A stretch of 64,000 nucleotides of DNA from Kitasatospora setae KM-6054 (GCF_000269985.1 NC_016109.1:3472001-3536000); one strand, 5' to 3'. Counted from the stretch's first letter, positions 46,607-57,128 are shown. The notes: a model not told the origin generated them from the letters alone. Made by a program: numbers and translations.

Positions 46607-47119
46607 TCAGTTCTCACCCAAACCGGTGAGGTCCGCGCCGTCCCAGCGGCCGCCCAGCCCGGTGAGGACGACCCGCCGCCCGTCGGCCGCCTCGTCCAGC
46701 GCGTCGACCGCCTCGCCGCCGAGGGTCCGCTCGATCCGGATCTCCAGCCGGTTCTCGGAGAGCTCCTCGACCTTGCCCTCGCCCCACTCGACGACGACCA
46801 CCGACTCGGGCAGCGACACGTCCAGGTCGAGGTCCTCCATCTCGTCCAGGCCGCCGCCCAGCCGGTACGCGTCGACGTGCACCAGCGCGGGGCCGCCGGT
46901 CAGCGAGGGGTGCACCCGGGCGATCACGAAGGTCGGCGAGGTGACCGCGCCGCGCACGCCCAGGCCCTCGCCGAGGCCGCGGGTCAGCGTGGTCTTGCCC
47001 GCGCCCAGCTCCCCCGACAGCAGCACCAGGTCGCCGGGGCGGAGCAGGGCGGCGAGCCGCCGGCCCAGGCCGGTCATCCGCTCCGCGGTCTCGACGGTCA
47101 GCGTGGTCTGCGTACCCAT
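46607..47119 (-). CDS. tsaE: tRNA t6A synthesis ATPase TsaE
   Basis: Encodes 170 residues. Walker A is GELGAGKTT (36-44), and the family motifs TSPTFVIAR and HVDAYRLGG follow. TsaE hydrolyses ATP to drive turnover of the TsaB-TsaD complex in t6A formation. ATG at 47117-47119 with GAAGGAC ribosome site. It is separated from tsaB-rimI-tsaD by the LDT-like gene and the iron-box gene, and follows the hydrolase and alr genes by 50 bases. Confidence 0.95.
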   Translation of the reverse strand: MGTQTTLTVETAERMTGLGRRLAALLRPGDLVLLSGELGAGKTTLTRGLGEGLGVRGAVTSPTFVIARVHPSLTGGPALVHVDAYRLGGGLDEMEDLDLDVSLPESVVVVEWGEGKVEELSENRLEIRIERTLGGEAVDALDEAADGRRVVLTGLGGRWDGADLTGLGEN

Positions 47120-47169
47120 GGCGTCCTTCTCCGATCGTTGCGGCCACCCCTAAGGTGCCACACCCCGGT

Positions 47170-48315
47170 TCAGCCCTCCGCCAGCGCCCGGACCGCCTCG
47201 GGCAGCGGGCCCGTCCCGGCGTGCCCGGCGGCGCGCTCCAGCAGCGCGGCGAGCTCGCGGTCGACGGTGCCGGGGCGCTCCAGCATGACCAGGTGGCCGG
47301 CGCCCTCGACCAGCACCAGCCGGGCGCCGGGGAGCGCGGCGGCGATCGCCTCGGAGTACTCGGGCGGGGTCAGCAGGTCCTTGGTGCCGGCCAGCACGAG
47401 CACCGGCAGGCCGTCCAGGGCGGGCAGCGCGGCCAGCTTGTCGTGCGCGGAGAAGGCCGGGTAGAACTCGGCGACCACGTCGATCGGGGTGGCGTCGAGC
47501 AGCTGCTCGGCGAACCGGGCGACCGACGGGTCGACGTCCGCGCTGCCGAACGAGAACCGCCGGTAGAACACGGCGGCCAGGTCGGAGCCCCAGCGCCGGG
47601 TCGCCTCGACCAGGTCGACCTGGCGGCCGAGCGCCCTCATCACCCCGGGCGCGACCCGCTTGACCACCTTGGCGCCGACCGCGGGCAGGCCCAGCGGCAC
47701 CGCGTCCCAGCCGCCCGCCAGGGTGCCGACCAGGGCGACGCCCGCCACCCGGCCGTCCGGGCCGAACAGGTCGGGGCGCCGGTCGGCGAGCGCCATCACG
47801 GTCATCCCGCCCATCGAGTGCCCGACCAGCACGACCGGGCCGTCCGGGACGACCGCGTCCAGCACCGCTTCGAGGTCGGCGCCGAGCAGGTCGATCGAGG
47901 CGCCCTCGCCGGCCAGGTACGCGCGGGAGCGCTCGGAGCGGCCGTGGCTGCGCTGGTCCCAGAAGACGGTGCGCAGCGCGCCGCGCAGCGCGGCCCGCTG
48001 GAAGTGCCAGCTGTCCTGGTTGAGGCAGTAGCCGTGGCAGAACACCACGGTGGGGCCGGGCGCGTCCCCGTCCGGCTCGTCGACCTCGACGTACAGCTCG
48101 GTGCCGTCGGCGGCGGGCACCGTCCGCGCGGTGCCGCGCAGCGAGCCGAAGCCGGCCGCGGCGTCCAGTTCGGCGCGGGCCCGCTTGCGCATCGCCCGGC
48201 CGACGGTCAGCCGCTCGATCGCGACGCCGGCCGCGGCCCCGGCGGCCAGCACGCCCAGCGAGATGCCGATCAGCCCGGCCCGGGACACCCCGCCGGAGGA
48301 GGACTCGTCAGCCAC
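47170..48315 (-). CDS. membrane-anchored alpha/beta hydrolase
   Basis: Encodes 381 residues with one N-terminal membrane helix (about 12-32). The alpha/beta-hydrolase fold has the oxyanion motif VVFCHGYCLNQ, nucleophile Ser in GHSMGGMTVM, and the late Asp/His in AGTKDLL and EGAGHLVMLE. The substrate is unknown; lipase, esterase and wall-lipid hydrolysis are all possible. GTG start at 48313-48315, three bases after the alr stop, so alr-hydrolase-tsaE form a unit. Confidence 0.9.
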   Translation of the reverse strand: MADESSSGGVSRAGLIGISLGVLAAGAAAGVAIERLTVGRAMRKRARAELDAAAGFGSLRGTARTVPAADGTELYVEVDEPDGDAPGPTVVFCHGYCLNQDSWHFQRAALRGALRTVFWDQRSHGRSERSRAYLAGEGASIDLLGADLEAVLDAVVPDGPVVLVGHSMGGMTVMALADRRPDLFGPDGRVAGVALVGTLAGGWDAVPLGLPAVGAKVVKRVAPGVMRALGRQVDLVEATRRWGSDLAAVFYRRFSFGSADVDPSVARFAEQLLDATPIDVVAEFYPAFSAHDKLAALPALDGLPVLVLAGTKDLLTPPEYSEAIAAALPGARLVLVEGAGHLVMLERPGTVDRELAALLERAAGHAGTGPLPEAVRALAEG

Positions 48316-48318
48316 CGG

Positions 48319-49503
48319 TCACCCCCGGGATCCGCCGACGTAGCGCCGCGGGACCCGTCCCCCGATCCGGGTGATGATCTCGTAGGCGATGGTGCCGCAG
48401 GCCCGCGCCCAGTCCTCGGCGGTGGGCTCGCCGCGCTCGCCGGAGCCGAACAGCAGCACCTCCTCGCCGACGTCCGGCAGGTCGCCGCCGAGGTCGACGA
48501 CGAACTGGTCCATCGCGACCCGGCCGGCCACCCGGTACCAGCTCGACCCGATCTGCACCGGGCCGGTGTTGCTGGCGTGCCGCGGCACGCCGTCCGCGTA
48601 GCCGAGCGGCACCAGGCCGAGCGTGGTCGGCCCGGAGGTCGTGTAGTGGTGCCCGTACGAGATGCCGTGGCCGCCGGGGACCCGCTTGACCAGCGCCAGC
48701 CGGGCCGCCAGCGACATCACCGGCCGGAGCCCGAAGTCGGCGGGCGCGCCGACGTCCGGGACGGGCGACAGGCCGTACATCGCCAGGCCGGGCCGGACCA
48801 GGTCGTAGTGCGACTGCGGCAGCAGCAGCGTCGCCGGGGAGTTCGCCAGGTGCCGCACCTCGGGGTCGACACCGGTCCGCTCGGCGAACGCCAGCGCCTG
48901 CGCGAACGAGTCGAGCTGGGCCTGGATCGAGGGGTGGCCGGGCTCGTCGGCGGCCGCGAAGTGCGACCAGACGCCGACCACCCGCAGCAGGCCGGCCGCC
49001 TGCGCCTTGACGGCGTTCTCCACCAGGTCCGGCCAGTCGTGCGGCTGGCAGCCGTTGCGGCCCAGGCCGGTGTCGGCCTTCAGGTGCACCCGGGCCGGGA
49101 CGCCGGTCTCGCGGACCGCGGCGAGCAGCTCGTCCAGCGCCCACTGGCCGCTGATCGAGATGTCCACCGACTCGCGCAGCGCCCGCGCCCACGGGCCGCC
49201 CGGCGTCCACAGCCAGCACAGGATCCGGGCCTGCTCCGGGCCGATGCCCGCCGCGCGCAGCGCCAGCGCCTCCTCCGGGGTCGCCGTGCCGAGCCAGCCG
49301 GCCCCGGCGGCGACCGCCTCGCGGGCGCAGCGCAGCGCGCCGTGCCCGTAGGCGTCGGCCTTGACCACGGCCATCAACTCGGCCCCGCTGGTACGGGCAC
49401 GCAGCGCCGCCAGGTTGTCGCGCAGCGCGGCCAGGTCGACGGTGGCCTCGGCGCGGGCCCCCTGGGCCAGGGCGGGCGTCCCGGTGGTGTTCGCAGTCGT
49501 CAT
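48319..49503 (-). CDS. alr: alanine racemase
   Basis: Encodes 394 residues of the PLP enzyme that makes D-alanine for peptidoglycan. The PLP lysine is K48 in MAVVKADAYGHG. The catalytic tyrosine region is GISYGHHYTTSG and the C-terminal VAMDQFVVDL segment is present. Standard length. ATG at 49501-49503. It is first in the alr-hydrolase-tsaE series and lies downstream of nnr and acpS, the typical actinobacterial acpS-nnr-alr order. Confidence 0.97.
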   Translation of the reverse strand: MTTANTTGTPALAQGARAEATVDLAALRDNLAALRARTSGAELMAVVKADAYGHGALRCAREAVAAGAGWLGTATPEEALALRAAGIGPEQARILCWLWTPGGPWARALRESVDISISGQWALDELLAAVRETGVPARVHLKADTGLGRNGCQPHDWPDLVENAVKAQAAGLLRVVGVWSHFAAADEPGHPSIQAQLDSFAQALAFAERTGVDPEVRHLANSPATLLLPQSHYDLVRPGLAMYGLSPVPDVGAPADFGLRPVMSLAARLALVKRVPGGHGISYGHHYTTSGPTTLGLVPLGYADGVPRHASNTGPVQIGSSWYRVAGRVAMDQFVVDLGGDLPDVGEEVLLFGSGERGEPTAEDWARACGTIAYEIITRIGGRVPRRYVGGSRG

Positions 49504-49643
49504 CGCGTATCAGTCTCCCAGACAGCGGCCGGTCCCCCCATCAGGGGCACGGCCGACCGCGCGCGAGATCACCCGGCCGACCGCCTCCGGCACCTTCCAC
49601 GCGGCGGGCGCCGTTCCGGTTCCCCGCCCCGGCCCCGGCGGTC

Positions 49644-51098
49644 TCAGCGGTCCCCGTCCGGGGCCCGGAGCCCCGCCCAGGCCCCGTGCAGCCCGGCGGC
49701 GACGTCCAGCGCCGTGATCGGGCCGCCGCGGCCGGCGGCCTCGCGGCCGGCCAGGCCGTGCAGGTGGGCGGCGGCGGAGCCGGCGTCCAGCGGGGTGCGG
49801 CCGGTGGCGAGCAGGGAGCCGGCCAGGCCGGCCAGGACGTCGCCGCTGCCGGCGGTGCCGAGCCAGCCGGTGCCGGTGGTGTTGACCCGGGCCCGGCCGT
49901 CCGGGTCGGCGACGACCGTCGTGGAGCCCTTGAGCAGCACGGTCGCGCCGTAGCCCGCGGCGAGCCGCCGGGCCGCCCACAGCCGCCGGGCGGCGACCTG
50001 CTCGGCGTCGGCGTCCTCGCCGAGGCCGGCGAGCAGCCGGGCGGCCTCCCCGGCGTGCGGGGTGAGCAGGACGGGCGCCGGGCGGCCGGCCGTCGCGGCC
50101 GGGCCGAGGCGGGCGAGTTCGGTGAGGGCGTCGGCGTCGGCCAGCACGGGCACGCCGGTGTCCAGCGCCTCGCGCAGGGCGCGTTCGGCGTCCGCGCCGC
50201 CGCCGGGGCCGACCACCCAGGCCTGGACGCGTCCGGCGCGGGCCGGGCCGTCCTCGGTGACCAGCGCCTCGGGGTGCCGCCGGACCACCTCGGCCGCGGC
50301 GTGCCCGGTGTAGCGCACCGCCCCGGCGCCGCCGTACAGCGCCCCGGCGACGGCCAGCACGGCCGCGCCCGGGTAGCGGGCGGACCCGGCGGCGACGCCG
50401 ACCACCCCGCGCCGGTACTTGTCGCTCTCCGCGCCGGGGACGGGCAGCAGCGCGGCCGCGTCGGCCCGCTGGAGCGCCTCGACCGGGGCGGGCGGCAGGT
50501 CGAGGCCGATGCCGACCAGGTGGAGGGTGCCCGCGTACCGGGCGCCGGGGTCGATCAGCAGGCCGGGCTTGTGGGTGCCGAAGCAGACCGTGGCGTCGGC
50601 GCGCAGCGCGGGCCCGGCGACCTCGCCGGTGTCGGGGTCCACGCCGGACGGGACGTCCACCGCGACCACCGGGCCGCGGCGCGGCAGGGTGGCGAACGGG
50701 GCGGCGGCGGGGCGCAGCGGGCCGCGGCCGCCGAGGCCGACGATGCCGTCCAGCACCAGGTCGGCGCGGGTGAAGGCGTCCGGGTCGGCGGTGGTCCGGC
50801 CGCCGGCCGCGAGCAGCGCGGCCAGGCCGGCGGCGTGCGCCCGGGCCGGGTCGAGCAGCAGCGCCTCGGCGCGGGCGCCGCGGCGGGCGAGCCGGGCGGC
50901 GGCGAGGAGCGCGTCCCCGCCGTTGTCCCCGGAGCCGGCCAGCACCAGCACCCGGCTGCCGTACACCCGGGGCAGCAGCCCCGCGCAGACCGCCGCCAGG
51001 CCGGCGGCGGCCCGCCCCATCAGCGTCCCCTCCGGCAGCCGGGCGATCAGCGCGGCCTCGGCGGCCCGGACCTGCTCGGCGGTGTGGGCGTGGCGCAT
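49644..51098 (-). CDS. nnr: bifunctional NAD(P)H-hydrate epimerase/dehydratase
   Basis: Encodes 484 residues that repair hydrated NAD(P)H. The N-terminal YjeF_N epimerase domain (about 1-210) has AGSGDNGGDALL and DIPSG-like VDVPSGVD. The C-terminal ADP-dependent dehydratase domain (about 220-480) has LTPHAGEAARLL and the phosphate loop GTAGSGDVLAG. ATG at 51096-51098 with GAGGAG ribosome site. It lies between acpS and alr on the same strand. Confidence 0.95.
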   Translation of the reverse strand: MRHAHTAEQVRAAEAALIARLPEGTLMGRAAAGLAAVCAGLLPRVYGSRVLVLAGSGDNGGDALLAAARLARRGARAEALLLDPARAHAAGLAALLAAGGRTTADPDAFTRADLVLDGIVGLGGRGPLRPAAAPFATLPRRGPVVAVDVPSGVDPDTGEVAGPALRADATVCFGTHKPGLLIDPGARYAGTLHLVGIGLDLPPAPVEALQRADAAALLPVPGAESDKYRRGVVGVAAGSARYPGAAVLAVAGALYGGAGAVRYTGHAAAEVVRRHPEALVTEDGPARAGRVQAWVVGPGGGADAERALREALDTGVPVLADADALTELARLGPAATAGRPAPVLLTPHAGEAARLLAGLGEDADAEQVAARRLWAARRLAAGYGATVLLKGSTTVVADPDGRARVNTTGTGWLGTAGSGDVLAGLAGSLLATGRTPLDAGSAAAHLHGLAGREAAGRGGPITALDVAAGLHGAWAGLRAPDGDR

Positions 51099-51199
51099 GG
51101 CGGGTTCTCCTCTGCGGCGGGGGGGAACTGCGGGCGGGCCGGCGGTCGCGGTCGGAACCCCGGCGGGACGACCGTACCGGCGGGCTCCGGCGGGGGCGG

Positions 51200-51568
51200 C
51201 TACCCCTCGGCGATGACCACGGCCGAGGCGACGCCCGCGTCGTGGCTGAGGGAGACGTGCCAGGAGGTGACGCCGAGCGCGGCGGCGCGGGCCTCGACGG
51301 TGCCGGTGACGTGCAGGACGGGGCGGCCGGAGTCCTCGACGCGGACCTCGGCGTCCTCCCAGCGCAGGCCGGGCGGGGCGCCGAGGGCCTTGGCGACGGC
51401 CTCCTTGGCGGCGAACCGGGCGGCGAGCGAGGCGGTGCCGCGGCGCTGGCCGGAGGGGAGGGTGAGCTCGGTGGGGGTGAAGAGCCGTTCGGCGAGCCCG
51501 GGGGTGCGTTCCAGGGACCGCCCGAACCGTCCGATGTCCGCCACGTCGATGCCGACCCCGATGATCAC
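51200..51568 (-). CDS. acpS: holo-[acyl-carrier-protein] synthase
   Basis: Encodes 122 residues that attach the 4'-phosphopantetheine arm to acyl carrier proteins. Metal/CoA motifs are [17 protein letters not shown] and [13 protein letters not shown], and the C-terminal [14 protein letters not shown] is present. GTG at 51566-51568 with AAGGAG ribosome site; a longer frame upstream lacks family similarity. It precedes nnr by 101 bases. Confidence 0.96.
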   Translation of the reverse strand: MIIGVGIDVADIGRFGRSLERTPGLAERLFTPTELTLPSGQRRGTASLAARFAAKEAVAKALGAPPGLRWEDAEVRVEDSGRPVLHVTGTVEARAAALGVTSWHVSLSHDAGVASAVVIAEG

Positions 51569-51631
51569 GTCCCGCTCCTTCGTCCGCGCCCGGGGGTGGC
51601 CGTCCACCCCCGGGCAGGGAGGATACGCGGG

Positions 51632-53488
51632 CTACTCGACCGTGACGGACTTGGCCAGGTTGCGCGGCTGGTCGACCTCGTGGCCCTTGGCGGTGGCCAG
51701 CTCGCAGGCGAAGACCTGGAGCGGGACGGTGGAGACCAGGGGCTGGAGCAGGGTCGGGGTGACCGGGATCCGGATCAGGTGGTCGGCGTAGGGGACGACG
51801 GCCTCGTCGCCCTCCTCGGCGATCACGATGGTCCGGGCGCCGCGGGCCCGGATCTCCTGGATGTTGGAGACGATCTTGTCGTGCAGGATCGAGCGGCCGC
51901 GCGGCGAGGGCACCACCACGACGACCGGCAGGCCCTCCTCGATCAGGGCGATCGGGCCGTGCTTGAGCTCGCCGGCGGCGAAGCCCTCGGCGTGCATGTA
52001 GGCGAGCTCCTTGAGCTTGAGCGCGCCCTCCATGGCGACCGGGAAGCCGACGTGCCGGCCGAGGAAGAGCACCGAGCGGGCGTCGGCCAGCGAGCGGGCC
52101 AGCGCGCGGACCGGCTCCATGGTGCCGAGCACCTGCTCGACCTGGCGGGGGGCGTCGCCGAGCTCGCGGATGACCGAGGAGATCTCGTCGCCCCACTTGG
52201 TGCCGCGGACCTGGCCGAGGTAGAGGGCGACCAGGTAGCAGGCGACCAGCTGGGTGAGGAACGCCTTGGTGGAGGCGACCGCGACCTCCGGTCCGGCGTG
52301 CGTGTAGAGGACGGCGTCGGACTCGCGCGGGATGGTCGAGCCGTTGGTGTTGCAGATCGCCAGCACCTTGGCGCCCTGCTCGCGGGCGTGCCGCAGCGCC
52401 ATCAGGGTGTCCATGGTCTCGCCGGACTGCGAGATGGCGATGACCAGGGTGCGGTCGTCCATGATCGGGTCGCGGTAGCGGAACTCGCTGGCGACCTCGA
52501 CCTCGCAGGGGATCCGGGTCCAGTGCTCGATCGCGTACTTGGCGATCATGCCGGCGTGGAACGCGGTGCCGCAGGCGACGATCACCACCTTGTCGACCTC
52601 GCGCAGCACCTGGTCGGGGATGCGCAGCTCGTCGAGGGTGAGCCGGCCGTCGGTGCCGATCCGGCCGAGGAGGGTGTCGGCGACGGCCTTCGGCTGCTCG
52701 GCGATCTCCTTGAGCATGAAGTAGTCGTAGCCGCCCTTCTCGGCGGCGGAGGCGTCCCAGTCGACGTGGTACTCGCGGACCTCGGCGGGAGTGCCGTCGA
52801 AGTTGGTCACCGTGACGCCCTCGGGGCGCAGCTCGACGACCTGGTCCTGGCCGAGCTCGATGGCCTCGCGGGTGTGCGCGATGAACGCGGCGACGTCCGA
52901 GGCGAGGAAGTTCTCGCCGTCGCCGACGCCGACCACCAGCGGCGAGTTGCGGCGGGCGCCGACCACCGTGCCCGGGGCGTCGGCGTGCACCGCGACGAGG
53001 GTGAAGGCGCCGTCGAGCTGGCGGCAGACCGCGCGCATGGCCTCGGCCAGGTCGCCGTCGTACGCCTCGGCGAGCAGGTGGGCGACGACCTCGGTGTCGG
53101 TCTCGGAGCGGAGGGTGTGGCCCCGGTCGGCGAGGTCGGCGCGCAGCCGCGCGAAGTTCTCGATGATGCCGTTGTGGACGACCGCGACCTTGCGGTGGTC
53201 GTCGAGGTGGGGGTGGGCGTTGGCGTCGGTGGGACCGCCGTGGGTGGCCCACCGGGTGTGTCCGATGCCCGTGGTGCCGGCCGGGAGAGGGGTTTCGGCC
53301 AGCGACTTCTCGAGGTTGACGAGCTTTCCGGCCCGCTTGTCGGTGGAGAGCAGCCACTGCCCGGCCGCCCCCTCGGTCTGCACCGCGACGCCGGCCGAGT
53401 CGTACCCTCGGTACTCCAGCCTCCGCAGACCCGCGATCACTACGTCGAGGGCCTCCTGAGGGCCCGTATATCCAACAATTCCGCACAT
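51632..53488 (-). CDS. glmS: glucosamine-6-phosphate synthase (isomerising)
   Basis: Encodes 618 residues that make glucosamine-6-phosphate from fructose-6-phosphate and glutamine, the first step toward UDP-GlcNAc for peptidoglycan. The nucleophile is Cys2 (MCGIVGYTG). The glutaminase covers about 1-230 and two SIS domains cover about 285-610 (ACGTAFHAGM, SQSGETMDT). ATG at 53486-53488. It ends near the acpS start. No glmS ribozyme is expected or seen in this phylum. It is divergent from coaA across 99 bases. Confidence 0.98.
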   Translation of the reverse strand: MCGIVGYTGPQEALDVVIAGLRRLEYRGYDSAGVAVQTEGAAGQWLLSTDKRAGKLVNLEKSLAETPLPAGTTGIGHTRWATHGGPTDANAHPHLDDHRKVAVVHNGIIENFARLRADLADRGHTLRSETDTEVVAHLLAEAYDGDLAEAMRAVCRQLDGAFTLVAVHADAPGTVVGARRNSPLVVGVGDGENFLASDVAAFIAHTREAIELGQDQVVELRPEGVTVTNFDGTPAEVREYHVDWDASAAEKGGYDYFMLKEIAEQPKAVADTLLGRIGTDGRLTLDELRIPDQVLREVDKVVIVACGTAFHAGMIAKYAIEHWTRIPCEVEVASEFRYRDPIMDDRTLVIAISQSGETMDTLMALRHAREQGAKVLAICNTNGSTIPRESDAVLYTHAGPEVAVASTKAFLTQLVACYLVALYLGQVRGTKWGDEISSVIRELGDAPRQVEQVLGTMEPVRALARSLADARSVLFLGRHVGFPVAMEGALKLKELAYMHAEGFAAGELKHGPIALIEEGLPVVVVVPSPRGRSILHDKIVSNIQEIRARGARTIVIAEEGDEAVVPYADHLIRIPVTPTLLQPLVSTVPLQVFACELATAKGHEVDQPRNLAKSVTVE

Positions 53489-53587
53489 GTGCGCCAGCAT
53501 AAGTGCGGTTGTTCGGCCCTCGGTACGTCGGGTGAGCACACCGGGTGACCGACACCACAACACCCGGCGGCCCGGGGACGGCCCACA

Positions 53588-54580
53588 ATGGACACCGTGC
53601 TGACCGAACTCTGTACGAAGGGTGCGCCGCCCGCGCCCACTCCCTCCCCGTACGTGGATCTGGACCGCGCCGAGTGGAGCGCGCTGCGCGAGCGCACCCC
53701 GCTGCCGCTCACCGCCGACGAGGTCGAGCGCCTGCGCGGACTCGGCACGGCGCTGGACCTCGACGAGGTCCGGGACGTCTACCTGCCGCTGTCCCGGCTG
53801 CTCAACCTGTACGTCCACGCCACCCACGAGCTGCGCGGCGCGGTCGGCTCGTTCCTCGACACGCCGGACACCGAGCGGGTGCGCACCCCGTTCATCATCG
53901 GCGTGGCCGGCTCGGTCGCGGTCGGCAAGTCGACCACCGCCCGGCTGCTGCAGGCGCTGCTGGCCCGCTGGCCCGAGCACCCGCGGGTGGAGCTGGTCAC
54001 CACCGACGGCTTCCTGCTGCCCAACGCGGAGCTGCGCCGGCGCGGCCTGATGGCCCGCAAGGGGTTCCCGGAGTCGTACGACCGGCGGGCGCTGATGCGC
54101 TTCGTCGCCGACGTGAAGGCGGGCAAGGAGCGGGTCACCGCGCCGGTCTACTCGCACCTGGTCTACGACATCGTGCCGGGCGAGCGGCTGGTGGTGGAGC
54201 GCCCGGACATCCTGATCGTCGAGGGCCTGAACGTGCTCCAGCCCGCCCTGCCGGGGACGGACGGGCGGACCCGGATGGCGGTCGCCGACTACTTCGACTT
54301 CTCGATCTACGTGGACGCCCGCACCGACGACATCGAGGCGTGGTACCTGGACCGCTTCCGCAAGCTGCGGCAGACGGCGTTCCAGGACCCGAACTCGTAC
54401 TTCCGGCGCTTCACCGAGGTGCCGGAGGAGGAGGCGATGGACTACGGCCGCCAGGTCTGGCGGACCATCAACAGGCCGAACCTGCTGGAGAACGTGCTGC
54501 CCACCCGGGGCCGGGCCACCCTGGTCCTGCAGAAGGGGGCGGACCACAAGGTCCGCCGGGCGCTGCTGCGCAAGCTCTGA
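53588..54580 (+). CDS. coaA: type I pantothenate kinase
   Basis: Encodes 330 residues that phosphorylate pantothenate, the regulated first step of CoA synthesis. The P-loop [12 protein letters not shown] is at 105-116. Conserved [14 protein letters not shown] and [17 protein letters not shown] follow, as in the bacterial type I family that CoA feedback-inhibits. ATG at 53588. It shares its promoter gap with glmS and converges on glmM, closed by a strong hairpin. Confidence 0.96.
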   Translation: MDTVLTELCTKGAPPAPTPSPYVDLDRAEWSALRERTPLPLTADEVERLRGLGTALDLDEVRDVYLPLSRLLNLYVHATHELRGAVGSFLDTPDTERVRTPFIIGVAGSVAVGKSTTARLLQALLARWPEHPRVELVTTDGFLLPNAELRRRGLMARKGFPESYDRRALMRFVADVKAGKERVTAPVYSHLVYDIVPGERLVVERPDILIVEGLNVLQPALPGTDGRTRMAVADYFDFSIYVDARTDDIEAWYLDRFRKLRQTAFQDPNSYFRRFTEVPEEEAMDYGRQVWRTINRPNLLENVLPTRGRATLVLQKGADHKVRRALLRKL

Positions 54581-54586
54581 CCGCGC

Positions 54587-54616
54587 GGGCCGGGGGCGGC
54601 GCGCCGCCCCCGGCCC
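54587..54616. terminator. bidirectional terminator between coaA and glmM
   Basis: GGGCCGGGGGCGGC (54587-54600) and its exact complement (54603-54616) form a 14-bp inverted repeat between the two stop codons. Confidence 0.85.
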
Positions 54617-54626
54617 GGAGCCGGGC

Positions 54627-55991
54627 TCAGCCCAGGTGCAGCCGGACGGCGTCGGCGAGCCGCTGGCAGACGTCCTGCGCCTGCGCGTGGCCGACCGCCT
54701 CGACCATCACCCGCACCAGCGGCTCGGTGCCGGACTTGCGCAGCAGGACCCGGCCGGTGCCGCCGAGCTCGGCCTCGGCCTCGGTGACGGCGAGCTGCAG
54801 CTCGACGCAGGACTCGACCCGGTTCTTGTCCACGCCCTTGACGTTGATCATGACCTGCGGGAGCCGGGTCATCACGGCGGCCAGGTCGGCCAGCGGCTGC
54901 TTGGTGGCGGCCAGCCGGGCGCCCAGCATCAGGCCGGTCAGGGTGCCGTCGCCGGTGGTGGCGTGGTCCAGCAGGATCACGTGGCCGGACTGCTCGCCGC
55001 CGAGCGCGTAGCCGTGGTGCTTCATCTCCTCCAGCACGTACCGGTCGCCGACCGCGGTCTGCACCAGGCCGACGCCCTCGCGCTCCATCGCCAGCTTGAA
55101 GCCCAGGTTGGACATCACGGTGGCGACCGCGGTGTTGCGGCGCAGCGTGCCGGCCTCCTTCATGGCGACCGCGAGGATCGCGATGATCTGGTCGCCGTCG
55201 ACCTCGTTGCCGTCCGCGTCGGCGGCCAGGCAGCGGTCGGCGTCGCCGTCCAGGGCGATGCCGAGGTCGGCCTTGTGCTCCTTCATCGCGGCGCACAGCT
55301 TGTCCAGGTGGGTGGAGCCGACGCCGTCGTTGATGTTCAGGCCGGTCGGCTCGGTGCCCAGGGTGTAGACCACCTCGGCGCCGGCCCGGGCGAAGGCCTC
55401 GGGGGCGACCCGGGCGGCCGCGCCGTGGGCGCCGTCGATGACGACCTTGACGCCGTCGAGCCGGTTCGGCAGCACCGCGACCAGGTGGGCCACGTACCGG
55501 TCGAAGCCCTCGTTGTACTGGCGGACCCGGCCGACCGCCGCGCCGGTGGGGCGGTTCCAGCTCTCGTCGCCGGCGCCGTAGCGGCGGTAGTGCGCCTCGA
55601 TGGCGTCCTCCAGCGCGTCGTCCAGCTTGTGGCCGCCGCGGGCGAGGAACTTGATGCCGTTGTCGGGCATCGCGTTGTGGCTGGCGGAGAGCATCACGCC
55701 GAAGTCCGCGCCGAGCGCGCCGGTCAGGTAGGCGACGGCGGGGGTCGGCAGCACGCCGACCCGGAGCACGTCCACGCCGGCCGAGGCCAGGCCGGCGATC
55801 ACGGCGGCCTCCAGGAACTCTCCGGACGCCCGCGGGTCCCGGCCGACCACGGCCACCGGGCGGTGGCCCTCGAAGGCGCCGGCGTCGCCCAGCACGTGGG
55901 CGGCGGCCACCGACAGGCCCAGGGCCAGCTCCGCGGTCAGGCTCTCGTTGGCCACCCCGCGTACGCCGTCCGTACCGAAGAGTCGTGTCAT
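54627..55991 (-). CDS. glmM: phosphoglucosamine mutase
   Basis: Encodes 454 residues that convert glucosamine-6-phosphate to glucosamine-1-phosphate for UDP-GlcNAc. The phosphoserine loop is LSASHN (S104). The Mg site is DGDADRC. The sugar-binding GGEQSGH and the C-terminal phosphate-binding [12 protein letters not shown] are all present. ATG at 55989-55991. It follows the rplM-rpsI terminator, and works directly after GlmS encoded 2 kb away. Confidence 0.98.
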   Translation of the reverse strand: MTRLFGTDGVRGVANESLTAELALGLSVAAAHVLGDAGAFEGHRPVAVVGRDPRASGEFLEAAVIAGLASAGVDVLRVGVLPTPAVAYLTGALGADFGVMLSASHNAMPDNGIKFLARGGHKLDDALEDAIEAHYRRYGAGDESWNRPTGAAVGRVRQYNEGFDRYVAHLVAVLPNRLDGVKVVIDGAHGAAARVAPEAFARAGAEVVYTLGTEPTGLNINDGVGSTHLDKLCAAMKEHKADLGIALDGDADRCLAADADGNEVDGDQIIAILAVAMKEAGTLRRNTAVATVMSNLGFKLAMEREGVGLVQTAVGDRYVLEEMKHHGYALGGEQSGHVILLDHATTGDGTLTGLMLGARLAATKQPLADLAAVMTRLPQVMINVKGVDKNRVESCVELQLAVTEAEAELGGTGRVLLRKSGTEPLVRVMVEAVGHAQAQDVCQRLADAVRLHLG

Positions 55992-56079
55992 GTTCGCGTT
56001 CGTCCCGTCCTGTCGCGCCGCTGGTGCGGGGCTGGTGTGGTAGCGCCGCCCGGACTCCGCACCGGCCCGGGAGGCACAA

Positions 56080-56109
56080 CGCCCCGGAGCACAGGAGTGC
56101 TCCGGGGCG
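56080..56109 (-). terminator. terminator of rplM-rpsI
   Basis: Perfect 13-bp stem (56080-56092 with 56097-56109) and 4-base loop, 22 bases past the rpsI stop. Confidence 0.9.
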
Positions 56110-56130
56110 AGGATCGCATGAAGGGTGCGA

Positions 56131-56637
56131 TTAGCGCTTGCTGTACTGCGGGGCCTTGCGGGCCTTCTTGAGACCGGCCTTCTTGCGCTCGACGGCGCGC
56201 GAGTCGCGGGTCAGGAAGCCGGCCTTCTTGAGCGCGGCGCGGTTGTTGTCCACGTCCGCCTCGTTCAGCGCACGGGCCACGCCGAGGCGCAGCGCGTAGG
56301 CCTGACCGGAGACGCCGCCGCCGGCGATGCGGGCGATGACGTCGTAACGGCCGTCCAGCTCCAGGAGCTTGAAGGGCTCGTTCACGGTCTGCTGGTGCAC
56401 CTTGTTGGGGAAGTAGTTCTCCAGGGTGCGACCGTTGATCTTCCACTGGCCGGTGCCGGGGACGATGCGCACGCGGGCGATCGCCTCCTTGCGGCGGCCG
56501 AGGCCGGCGCCGGGGACGGCCTCGCCGAAGCGGCCGGCCAGCGACTCGGTGGTGTACTCGGTCTCGGTGGTGTACTCGTCGACGTTCTCGTCGTCGAATT
56601 CGACCTCGAGGGTGCTCTCGATGGCAGTCTCGGCCAC
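56131..56637 (-). CDS. rpsI: ribosomal protein S9
   Basis: Encodes 168 residues. The S9 core runs from about 42 ([14 protein letters not shown]) to the C-terminal tail [11 protein letters not shown], which reaches the P-site tRNA. Residues 1-40 are an acidic Glu/Thr/Tyr-rich extension typical of actinobacterial S9. GTG start at 56635-56637; 47 bases after the rplM stop. Confidence 0.98.
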   Translation of the reverse strand: MAETAIESTLEVEFDDENVDEYTTETEYTTESLAGRFGEAVPGAGLGRRKEAIARVRIVPGTGQWKINGRTLENYFPNKVHQQTVNEPFKLLELDGRYDVIARIAGGGVSGQAYALRLGVARALNEADVDNNRAALKKAGFLTRDSRAVERKKAGLKKARKAPQYSKR

Positions 56638-56684
56638 GGTGTTCCTCAGCTCTTCTACGTCAGTTGGGGTGTGGGTGGCCGGAA

Positions 56685-57128
56685 TTACTGCGCGACCTGG
56701 GTGATCTCGAACGGCACCGGCTGCTGCGCAGCGTGCGGGTGCTGGTCGCCCGAGTAGACCTTCAGCTTCGAGAGCATCTGACGGCCCAGGCTGTTCTTCG
56801 GAACCATGCCCTTGATGGCCTTCTCGACGGCCTTCTCCGGGTTGTTCGCGAGCAGGTCGTCGTAGCGGACCGAGCGGAGACCGCCCGGGAAGCCGCTGTG
56901 GCGGTAGGCCAGCTTCTGGGTCTTCTTGTTGCCCGAGAGGTGCACCTTGTCGGCGTTGATGATGATGACGAAGTCACCAGTGTCAACGTGCGGCGCGTAG
57001 ATCGCCTTGTGCTTGCCCCGCAGGAGGTTGGCGGCCTGGGAGGCCAGGCGGCCGAGCACGACGTCGGTCGCGTCGATGACGTGCCACTGACGCTGGACGT
57101 CGCCGGGCTTGGGGCTGTACGTACGCAC
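56685..57128 (-). CDS. rplM: ribosomal protein L13
   Basis: Encodes 147 residues of normal length. The family motifs [19 protein letters not shown] and [10 protein letters not shown] are present. GTG at 57126-57128. First gene of the rplM-rpsI operon. A 229-base leader and spacer upstream (to the ABC-F stop) holds the promoter; a T/A-rich segment on the minus strand near 57270-57300 is the likely place. Confidence 0.98.
   Translation of the reverse strand: MRTYSPKPGDVQRQWHVIDATDVVLGRLASQAANLLRGKHKAIYAPHVDTGDFVIIINADKVHLSGNKKTQKLAYRHSGFPGGLRSVRYDDLLANNPEKAVEKAIKGMVPKNSLGRQMLSKLKVYSGDQHPHAAQQPVPFEITQVAQ

Noticed and set aside
49644-53588. One continuous frame through nnr, acpS region and glmS
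   Set aside because: Only the part from 49644 to 51098 has domain motifs (YjeF_N and dehydratase). The rest is an antisense or alternate-frame shadow of glmS.
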